Part shown: piece by piece, positions 8,115 to 16,047 of the stretch
Numbering within the stretch: position 1 is the stretch's first letter
Layout: each line of letters opens with the position of its first letter
Assembly (NCBI GenBank): GCA_027579435.1
Contig: JANBPK010000765.1
Span: 58,428-77,887 of the forward strand
Direction: 5' to 3'
From: Candolleomyces eurysporus
Lineage: Eukaryota > Basidiomycota > Agaricomycetes > Agaricales > Psathyrellaceae
DNA length: 19,460 bases
Program-made: the position numbers and the translations under genes
Notes under the pieces: model-generated
Database searches by the model: none
Told to the model about the DNA's origin: nothing
The model's input: the letters and a program-made list of their open reading frames with translations, nothing else

Positions 8115-8960
8115 TGATACGACTGTGTTTGCTTTTTTGCGAATAAATACCCATTTTATTGAATATATGGTTCACAATTCAATTAATGGTTGTGTCTAAT
8201 TAATCTCTACACTACAAAACCCTTCCAGTATTAAGATAACTCGCATGGTGTGAAGGATAACAAAAGAGTACACTACTCTTGGGTTCGCAAGAGTTAGAGT
8301 CTACTTGAGAACTGCCCACTTAGAGGCTTGCCTGCCATATACCCAAGATTAGGGTTTAGTAAGCTAGCTGGTTGGCACTGCTTCAGATCAAATGGCCTGC
8401 CCTGCGGCTGAGCAACCCAGTTTCCCTACTAGGCTATAGAGGTGGTTTCCTAGGCACTAAAGGAACCTAACCTCTCACGCAGCCTCATATTAATCGAGTA
8501 TATTCAGTGCTAGAGCAGTGGGGCAAGTCTCTAAGCACATAAAGAGATGTGTGGCTAGGTTTTGGCACATCAAATGGCATGATGGCTGGTGTGGCACAAG
8601 AAAGGAGCTCAAAGTACTCTGAAAGGAAGGTCGCTCATGGAAAGAGATAACCTGGAAAGTGGTCACAAGGGATTTGCCAAGATAACTGTATTCAATTGAC
8701 AGAAGTCTGACTCCTCCTCACATGGCTTGAGCAAAGGCACACCAAAGCAGCGGTTGGTATAACTGTAGACTGACCACCCTTGATCAACTTCGGCATCCTG
8801 TTTGGCAAACTGGAAAAGGCAAAATGAATCTATTAATAGTCATGGCACGAGCACAGGCGTGGCATGGCAGCACCTTGGCATATTCAATACCCTCTTTTTA
8901 TCTCTTTATCTCTCTCTCTAGCTGGGGCCTGGACTCTTTTTATTTATAAATCTCGTGTTA
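8115..8960 (+). repeat. Left arm of long inverted repeat (about 850 bp)
   Basis: This arm matches the reverse complement of 10289-11138 along its length, beginning TGATACGACTGTG at the outer edge and ending near CTCGTGTTATG. Shared landmarks include ACTCTTGGGTTC, CTAGAGCAGTGGGGCAAGTC, CTCCTTTC/GAAAGGAG, and TTATCTCTTTATCTCTC. It cuts the copia integrase. Most differences from the other arm here are TG or CA where the other arm has CG, so this arm is the more decayed one. It contains a 7-bp hairpin ACTCTTG-GGTTCG-CAAGAGT near 8273-8292. No gene was seen. Confidence 0.85.
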
Positions 8961-10288
8961 TGGTTGGCGGGAACTTCAAGGCTCAAATTTCCTGTGCGTG
9001 CAACACCTGCCTATTGCGTTTGATTACATCAACCGAGCCCGTACATCCAACACAGCTTTGCTCCTTCTGTTGTGCAAAGGAATCTGTAGAGGGGTTCAGT
9101 ATTTCTAGGGGATTCAGATTTAATGTAGCTAAAACACGCACAAATGCCANTTTTTTTTGACTTAGCAAAGTCCAGGAATGGAGCTGGAAGCCATCTCAGT
9201 GGTGTAGGTCATTGTCGGGCAAGGTGGCCAGCAAAGACCCCACCACGCCTCTGCGACGCCCAACATGCACAAGATATGGCACATAAATGGAGAAGGGATC
9301 TTGGAAAGCAAGTATGGTGTGGTCTAGAGAAATGTAAAGTGGGTAATAGGCCTTGGAAGCACGAATTTTAGCAGTTAAAGTTGTTCCTTCCATTCCTTCT
9401 GGGTGTGAGTCTAGAGCTTGCAATACAAGAATTACTATCTATAACTATCTTCTATAAGCTAACTACGCTTAAATGCTATGCTAGCTGCACATCCTGTAAT
9501 GTGTTTGGTGCCCAAGCTAGTGTACAGTGTTTGTTGGATGCTAAGTCCAATGATTTCCTTAATCACAATACTTCTAACAACTCAAGACACTTGCTTCCAG
9601 AAAGAAACAAAGGAGACCACTCTTCGAATTGTGTTTTCGACGAAAAGAATTTGGAGATATTCTGAGAATCATTCAGGCACATGTACAGAGAAGTTATACA
9701 TGAGTTTTAGCAGCTACTCAATGGAAAATGAGGTATATCCACATGGTGCAGTGGACCAGGCTGAACTCACTGATATAAAAGCAGGAGGTCAGCACACTTG
9801 AGATTTCAGACCACCTGGAACTCTCTGAAACTTGAAAATGCCTAATGCTGAAGAGATTGTGAACGGCGAGACTACTAACACACACAACCTAACACCTAAC
9901 ACCAACTCCAAGTTGAGCCGTGCGAAGTAAGTAGTATGTATAAACCTTTTGTAGTTGTGCCGCACCAGCATCGGGGGTGCAAGTATNGGGGGGTAGTGTA
10001 GAGTATTAAGAATTTACAAGTTCTCTCTCTTGTGCACACTAGTTCCAAGTAATCGAGGAGTGCTCGATAATCACACAGTTAACCCGTAAGGTTATATCTT
10101 TATAGCTTTGATCTTTCCTTTACTTAGTATCACACCGCACGAGATAAAAGTCACAAATCCAAGTCAATTGCAAACACAAAGTAAACAAATAAAACAGCAG
10201 TAATTCTCTGGGGACAAACTATGCTAAGAGAGTCCAATATATGTACTATCTAGAGCCACGCGATCACTGGAGCATGGTAAATAGGTAG
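8961..10288. other. Spacer inside the long inverted repeat
   Basis: These 1328 bases separate the two arms and do not match each other. Short frames are open on both strands but show no domain. Single ambiguous bases lie at 9150 and 9987. The part at 10001-10288 may belong to the same repeat family as the right arm, extended beyond the point where the left arm stops. The best candidate for a gene part is the short frame at 9838-9930, listed separately. Confidence 0.5.
9772..9930 (+). other. TATA-like promoter and possible first exon
   Basis: GATATAAAA (9772-9780) lies 58 bases before an ATG at 9838 that opens 30 codons starting MPNAEEIVNGE and ending SRAK at a TAA. The last codon overlaps GTAAGT (9927-9932), a strong splice-donor match, so the frame could be a first exon rather than a complete peptide. 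No acceptor leading to a recognisable second exon was found before the right repeat arm at 10289. It is a weak call. Confidence 0.25.
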
Positions 10289-11138
10289 TAGCACAAGATT
10301 TATTAAATAAAAAGAAGTCAGGCCCCAGCTCAGGGAGAGAGATAAAGAGATAAAAAGAAGGGTATTGGATACGCCAAGGCGCTGCTGCGCCACTCCTGCG
10401 CTTGCGCCGTGACTATTAATAGATTCTTGTTGCCTTTTCTAGTATGCTGAGTGGGATGCCGAAGCTGATCGAGGGTGGTCGGTCTACGGTTATTCCAACC
10501 GCTGCCTTGGTGTACCTTTGCTCAAGCTGCGTGAGGAGGAGTCGGACCTCTGTCAATTGAATAAGTTTATCTTGGCAAGTCCCTTGTGACCACCCTCCGG
10601 GTTATCTCTTTCCATGAACGACTTTCCTTTCAGAGTACTCTTTGAGCTCCTTTCTTGTGCCGCGCCAGCCATCATGCCGTCTGATGTGCCGAAACCTCGC
10701 CGCGCATCTCTTTATATGCTTAAGGACTTGCCCCACTGCTCTAGCACTGAATATACTTGATTAATGTGAGGCCGTGCTTGAGGGTAGGTACCTTTAGTGC
10801 CTAGGAAACCACCTCTATTGCTTTAGTAGTGAAATTGAGCCCTTCAGCTGCAGGGTAGGCCATTTAATCTGAAGCGGCGCCAACTGGCTGGCCTACTAAA
10901 CCCTAATCTCGGGTATATGGCGGGTGCGCCTCTAAGTCGGCAGTCCTCGAGTAGACTCCAACTCTTGTGAACCCAAGAGTAATGTACTCTTAAATTATCC
11001 TTCGCACTGCGCAAGTTATCTCAATACTGGAAGGGTTTCGTAGTGTAGAGATTAAATAGACATGACCGTTAATCAAATTGTGAACGATACTCAATAAAAT
11101 GGGTATTTATTTGCAAAGAAGCAAACACAGTCGTATCA
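10289..11138 (-). repeat. Right arm of long inverted repeat (about 850 bp)
   Basis: This is the reverse complement partner of 8115-8960, with outer edge GTCGTATCA at 11130-11138. It retains more CpG (for example GCGCCAGCC, CGCCGCGCATC) than the left arm. The bases directly outside the two arms (CAT on the left, CTG on the right) give no obvious target duplication. Whether the arms are one foldback element or two insertions of the same repeat in opposite directions is not settled. Confidence 0.85.
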
Positions 11139-11325
11139 CTGCTGTCAAGTATTTGTGTGGAGTGTGAGGTTTGATGTGTACTGCTCTCTCCATGCAAGCT
11201 CGAAGCAGTCAAGACGTGAGTAGTGCATCGCAAAAGATGCAGATGAGACTCTCCTTCTCTTTTTTACTATCCAATTGACCTTTACACTTCTTTGAGCAAA
11301 GAACAATGCAATTTTTGGACAAGAT

Positions 11326-12056
11326 TCAGATGGGTGTCCAGGCAAAGGTTTCGTCTTCATGTTGCCCATATGCATAGCTCTCCCAAATCGAACCTGGAAC
11401 CCACACCACAATAACTCCCTTGTGCAGATTGTGCAGTTCTCTCATTGCTTGTTTGTCCGACTCAAGACTGGTACCAGGCTTGATGAAAGGTTCCATTTGA
11501 TTTGGATTGCAAATTTCTACAGCTAGCCTCAAAGCACCACCTTCAAGCTCCCACATGGCAAGATAAAGTGAGAGTTCCGGAATCGGGCTGGTTTCGTCAT
11601 CTTCATCAGTGTATGTGTCTGGATTGGATGCGTAAAGTGACGGCGATGATGGGAGGAGTGCAGCACTGGTAACAATGCCTGGCACTATATTTTTAGTTTG
11701 ATTTTAGAATGAATGGAAGCCGACAATGGAAGGCTAGACAGAAATTCACCTGTTTCCTTTGACAGCACAACTAACTTCAACTCTATCAAAGCCCTTTCAG
11801 CCTCTGCCTCAATTTCCCACTGCAGGCATGCCTTCTCGAGTCGTTTGCAGGTATTTCCACCCCAGTGTGATTTGAAAGTTGAGCAATATGGGTCGGGATA
11901 GCTGATGTATGAATGACATCTTTCACAAAGAAGACATTGCTTTCTTGATGAAGGGTCACGGAGTACTTCATATTTCAATCTCAAGCTGTCACTGTGCAGG
12001 ACAGACCCTTACTTTTGAGGAACTTCTGAGATTGGATTTGGAGGTAGGGGCGACAT
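11326..12056 (-). CDS. Hypothetical cysteine-rich protein, spliced, tentative
   Basis: Two minus-strand blocks join well. The upstream block (11985-11750) contains CLLCERCHSYISYPDPYC, HWGGNTC and an acidic helix-like stretch EAEAERALIELKLVV. A 65-nt intron (11749-11685) runs from GTGAAT to AATATAG in a phase that continues directly into the second block (11684-11326), which contains DTYTDEDDETSPIPELSLYL, VEICNPNQMEPFIKPG and VVWVPGSIWESYAYGQ. The Cys/His spacing suggests a possible metal site, but I recognise no family. A start at ATG 12056 (MSPLPPNPISEV) would need a 27-nt intron (12012-11986) to join in frame; that is shorter than normal fungal introns, so the start is doubtful. If real, the three-exon protein has 212 residues. 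Confidence 0.42.
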
Positions 12057-13021
12057 CGCAAACTGAAATTCAGCAAGAAAATCAAAGTGATTAAATAGTT
12101 AAAATTTGAGTGGCACTTGAGTGGCATCCTTGTTCTTACAGGAACCTCAGTTTTGTTGGTTACAGCGACTTATTGTCAAAGTACAATGATGCTCTATGCA
12201 CTGATGGCTGGCATGATGCTATCATAGGCATACCTTTTAAGGCTAGGGACCCCGAAACCAAATCCTCCACCTGCCTTTTGGGGATTCTTCACCTGCCATG
12301 TTCAGTTTGCTTGCCTGGACAACCCCTGGTAGAACTGCTGAAGTGTCGTTGTTGCTGCTGCTGCTCCTACTTTTGTCTGCAGCCAGAACCATCGGGTGAG
12401 CAGCATAAAGGTCAGTTGTCCACACCTGCAAGTCCCGACGCATGCTTCCTGGACTCTCCCCTCTAGAAGCCCATTATCAATTGTTTGGACCTGCTTGTTT
12501 ACTCATATCATCAAGGCTGATTCACCTCATCTTGCCCTCCTCACTGACAATTCTTTCCATCTAGAGCAATCCTCTCTATGTGACATTCCCCCTTGCATAA
12601 GTCACTTCTTTCACTTCGCCTCCATATTGGTGTTCTATTGCTTTCCAGATGAGTCCTTACATTCACACCAGCGCTCAGGCAGCACTGAGCCACACAACAC
12701 ATGGAAACCTTGCCAGATGTCCCCTCTGGGTTGCATCGAGGATAAGGAAGTCTGCAGGATGGTGTCATGCCTTGAGGTTTACATTTGTGTTTGGTGTTTC
12801 AACTTACTATCGATTGGGAACATGAGGCCTTTCATGTACTAGTACCTGATCAATAGAATTGTCCAATCAATCGCTCTTGACCTCATGAGCATATTGAAGC
12901 TCCGATTTGTCTCGCCATGTTGCAAATTGTTGGATCCGTGCCAAACCTCTATCAAACAACTGCATATCGCCAACACCCACAGGCTGCCTAGTACCTGGCA
13001 TGCATCCTTCTTCACAACCAG
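12057..13021. other. CpG-poor region with no recognised gene
   Basis: Several overlapping open frames of 60-150 codons occur on both strands, none with a recognisable motif and none clearly better than its antisense shadow. A short TGC run (about 12345-12363) gives a Cys run in one frame. A good splice-acceptor-like TTCTTACAG ends at about 12142. CpG is scarce, as in the neighbouring decayed repeats, so this may be old mobile DNA. Confidence 0.35.
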
Positions 13022-13435
13022 GTGCTCTTGCATACATGTTTCTCCCAAGTGTCTCTCTTCTCTTCCCCAACCATCGAACACCATCTTGACATGGAGAATA
13101 CTGGCACTCCACCTCTTGTGGACAACTCAGAGAGTTTGCTCTTGGGCTTCCTGTTGCAGATGCACCTTATGTGCCAAGGTGAAGACACTGGCAATCTGCC
13201 CAATGAAGATAACCATGAGCATCCAATCAATATTCAGGTACCGGACAGGTTAATTAGACTGCAAACACTGTCAGAGCCTGCACTCCCGACCATTGAGCAC
13301 CGTCTTGCCACAGCTCCCACTGAGCATCCACTGTGGGGCCAGACCAGGGACTTGGACGTGGCCATTCAATCTTGGAACCTGGTAGATTTTCTGCGTCGAG
13401 GCAAGGACACTGGTTTGTCTATGGAGACAGAGTAG
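13022..13435 (+). pseudogene. Decayed reading frame with an internal repeat
   Basis: The frame holds two related blocks about 220 bases apart: PTIEHHLD with QGEDTGNLPNED, and PTIEHRLA with RGKDTGLSMETE. At the DNA level ACCATCGAACACCATCTTG near 13069 matches ACCATTGAGCACCGTCTTG near 13289, mostly with transitions. The TAG at 13433 ends the frame, but the same frame continues open past it as PQPVWGPAPPGPQ into the NLR-like segment at 13484. No family is recognised. It may be an upstream part of the same broken gene or a separate repeat. Confidence 0.3.
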
Positions 13436-13483
13436 TTGATAAGGCCGCAACCAGTGTGGGGGCCTGCACCCCCTGGCCCTCAG

Positions 13484-13552
13484 ATGTTCTCAAATAGCAG
13501 CAACTTCTCCATTGGCAACAGAGGAACGTTCAATAACGTGTCAGTGTTACAT
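13484..13552 (+). pseudogene. N-terminus of an NLR-like gene cut by the long-TIR element
   Basis: ATG at 13484 opens MFSNSSNFSIGNRGTFNNVS, then VLHR, and a TGA formed by the first bases of the inserted element. The pattern F-S-N-x-x-x-F-x-[IV]-x-x-x-x-[FV]-N resembles LFSNASKFVVQNLQVNAS of the truncated NLR here and is common at the start of mushroom NACHT proteins. The frame does not resume at the far side of the element (17408 on), so the rest of the gene is missing or lies elsewhere. The similarity is short; it is suggestive rather than proven. Confidence 0.4.
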
Positions 13553-14912
13553 CGATGATGTGCAGGTAGCGAACTCGGGTGCTCTAACAACCAAACTATG
13601 GAACTAAAACACACACACACAACCACAACAACACAACACACCAAATACCTTCGTGAAGATAAAGGCGGGCAAGGGGTAGAGGTAAAAGCTCTAAGTCTAG
13701 TCGACAGAGGCTTCTAGAACTCTTCTTGTACAATCACAGGTTTGAGGGGGAGCTAAGGCTCAACCAGCAACGATATAAATGCTTCACNAAATTGACTTCG
13801 CTAACACATGGTAAGGTTCGAGATACGACAGATAACTTCGCGAACAGAGGACATGGCCTCAAGCAACTTTAACACAAGAACAATTCGATAAACGCAAGCG
13901 ACACGACTCTGATTGACTTCGCGAACTTAAACACTCTTTTCTCGATAACAGACGGCTCTCGTAGATTCCTGGGAACACGGTCCCGACGCGAAATACAAAC
14001 GTTAGCTACCCGCTGATGCTATAATAGATAAAATAGCAACATAGATATAGGCAATTATTGTTTGGCAAACAGACAGAGAAACAAATAGATGACAGAGACA
14101 GAGAGAGATAAGAAACACAATCACATGAGGGTATCAAAGGTCGAGAGTTGAGTCTCGAACCATAGAATGCAGCCCAGGCGCTTCGCAAACCTGTTCTGGA
14201 TGCGGCTGTTATCAAGTCCGCATGGATATTCACTGAGGATTGCTTCTGGAGAGCGCGCCCTTCCGTTCGCGCACCTAACCCAATGAATTGATCCGAATTT
14301 TGGGTGCTTGGCTCCTCCAAGCCATACTGCTTCACTACTCTGCTGACTCGTTCTTTCTCTTGGCTATGGACAGGCTGACTGAGCTTCGGGTGGATGACCA
14401 CATAAGCTTTAGTCGTACTTTCCGGTTTTCCGAGCAGGTTCACGAACTTCGGATTAGCTGTCTGATATTGATCACTGCTCCCGTTCCTTCCAAATTTGGG
14501 TCGCGTCAACGCTTATTGACTTAGCGGATTGCTCATCAATTCTCGAAGCCACCGGCTGCTTCGTGAAGTCTTCTCTCTAGCAAATGTCAGGGTGAATTCC
14601 CTTGTAATGTGTGCAACTCTCTCTAGCATTGTACCTTGCCAGGTCAGGCATGCTAGTTAGACTTCGAATAGTATGACTGCGTTTCAGATACGCTTGCGAG
14701 ACCTTCGTGAACTTAAAGTGTCGTCGCAGAACCGTCTTACTCAACGTTCTTTCGTACTCTAGGGCGTCTGCTTAGTTGACAGTCAGGGATAACTCCAACT
14801 CTTATATTTCCCTTCCTTCAAGAAGATCTCTTTAATTATCTATGTCGATTCGCGAACTTTACAAACAGATTCGCGAATTTGAGAGGGTGTCTACGCAGAC
14901 GGCGTATCAGCG
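13553..14912 (+). repeat. Left terminal inverted repeat of the 3.86-kb element
   Basis: It starts CGATGATGTGCAGG and includes a CA run at about 13609-13620 and four exact TTCGCGAA sites (13837, 13918, 14849, 14870) plus several TTC(G/A)(T/C)GAA variants. It ends near GCAGACGGCGTATCAGCG. A minus-strand frame of 167 codons (14509-14006) corresponds to a plus-strand frame in the other arm. One ambiguous base lies at 13788. Confidence 0.85.
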
Positions 14913-15035
14913 AAGCCTTCTGGAACGACTTCTCCCAAGGCTGTTCTCCAGCGAAAAGAGAGGTGAACCATCCTGACCCACATGCCCCCCCCAGCCCAAC
15001 TGCGACGCCCATATTCTCCTTTGCCAGTGTAATGA

Positions 15036-15195
15036 TTCCGAGGCCTCTAAAGCCTCGGGTACTTGTACCCCAGGGTCCTGACGCGCCAAGCTTATCATCC
15101 TGTTTCGTACAACGTGATCGTGAGATCTTCTTTCCTTTCCCGTCCTATCCTGAAGGCAATAGAGGCCTCGGAACATGCCGCGCGAAGCGACGGCC
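15036..15195 (+). repeat. TTCCGAGG palindromic element, copy C
   Basis: The ends TTCCGAGGCCTC (15036-15047) and GAGGCCTCGGAA (15162-15173) are a perfect 12-bp inverted repeat. Inside the first end are the hairpins CCGAGGC-CTCTAAA-GCCTCGG (15038-15058) and GGGTAC-TT-GTACCC (15057-15070). The tail ATGCCGCGCGAAGCGACGGCC matches the tails of copies A and B, which show CA or TG at several places where this one has CG. Copy C therefore looks closest to the original sequence. Confidence 0.72.
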
Positions 15196-15492
15196 CACAG
15201 ACCACAAGTTGGTTGGGAGAGCAAGGACTCGGAGGAGGGTGAGAGTCGTGTCAATAGTATCGGGCTGTGGCGGGATATGAGTATGAAATTGAGTGGTGAA
15301 AGGGAGATAATGCACCGTAAACACCATCTAACGCCTCCCTCGTCTCCAGTCAGAGGAACTGGGATCTCCGACATCAAACCCCGTGATAGACTTGTCGAGC
15401 CATCCGGGGAGAGCTTGGATAGGGTGAAGTCAAATACACAAGGACTGTTGAGCTTGAGCGCGGTGGACAGAGCGAGTTCTGAGCCTGGATAA
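15175..15492 (+). CDS. Hypothetical small ORF, weak
   Basis: An ATG-started frame of 105 codons rich in Ser, Pro, Arg and Glu (contains LTPPSSPVRGTG and AVDRASSEPG), with no recognised domain. It begins inside the tail of copy C, and its composition suits a disordered segment as well as chance translation. It lies in the unique centre of the long-TIR element and converges on the frame at 15502-15771. Confidence 0.18.
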   Translation: MPREATAHRPQVGWESKDSEEGESRVNSIGLWRDMSMKLSGEREIMHRKHHLTPPSSPVRGTGISDIKPRDRLVEPSGESLDRVKSNTQGLLSLSAVDRASSEPG

Positions 15493-15501
15493 GGCTATTT
15501 A

Positions 15502-15771
15502 TTAGGTGTGCCAATGAGGACGATGGAGGGGAAGACGACCAACTGACCATAGGGATAAGGACACGACGGTGAGAGCAGCTTCAATTCCGATTTCTTCTGG
15601 GACATCATTCACTGAGTCTCTTACGGAGGCTATGGTCTTGGTGTAAATGAAAAAGCCAATCGAAATCCAGCATTCCACTGACGTTCTCATGAATGCTTCG
15701 TCCCTAACCACTTCGTCCTTTGCTAATGGGTTGCCTATGACGCCATTCTTTACGATCTTGGGGTCTATCAT
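15502..15771 (-). CDS. Hypothetical small ORF, weak
   Basis: An ATG-started minus-strand frame of 89 codons with KNGVIGNPLAKDEVVRDEAF, a hydrophobic stretch around ECWISIGFFIYTKTIASV, and EEIGIEAALTVVSLSLWSVG. A pyrimidine-rich leader (TCTTCCATCTTTCCCCTCCT) lies about 45 bases upstream of the ATG, as in many basidiomycete genes. No family is recognised. It could be a cargo gene fragment in the element. Confidence 0.25.
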   Translation of the reverse strand: MIDPKIVKNGVIGNPLAKDEVVRDEAFMRTSVECWISIGFFIYTKTIASVRDSVNDVPEEIGIEAALTVVSLSLWSVGRLPLHRPHWHT

Positions 15772-16047
15772 GTTAGCAGTCGCTGCTTAGATGATCAATT
15801 TCTCATTGAAGGAGGGGAAAGATGGAAGAACAAGAGCAACAGCTGATGGCGACCCTTGATCACCGCCTTCCCTATTTGGTTCCTGCCTTCTCCATTTGGA
15901 TGAGTCGGCATTCGGCCGAGGACCCTCGTTGCCCTTTTCTTATTGATCTTTCCAGTTCAAAGACGCCTATGACAATAACCCGTGGTGCAAGGCGTTGACC
16001 TGTCCCTCCGAGTCGAGTGGGCTAGTGTTGGCATCGCCTGTTAGGCA

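Larger units (their letters stand above)
14913..16047. other. Unique centre of the 3.86-kb element
   Basis: This region contains palindromic element copy C (15036-15195) and two tentative small frames that converge, stopping 10 bases apart at 15492 and 15502. Nothing resembling a transposase is present. It does not match either arm. Confidence 0.5.

Noticed and set aside
12110..12842. Overlapping plus-strand frames of 118 and 148 codons.
   Set aside because: No motif, low-complexity Cys run, and antisense frames of similar length; only noted as open sequence.
14907..15377. Minus-strand frame of 156 codons in the centre of the long-TIR element.
   Set aside because: It spans copy C and a plus-strand frame of equal quality, with no recognisable domain.
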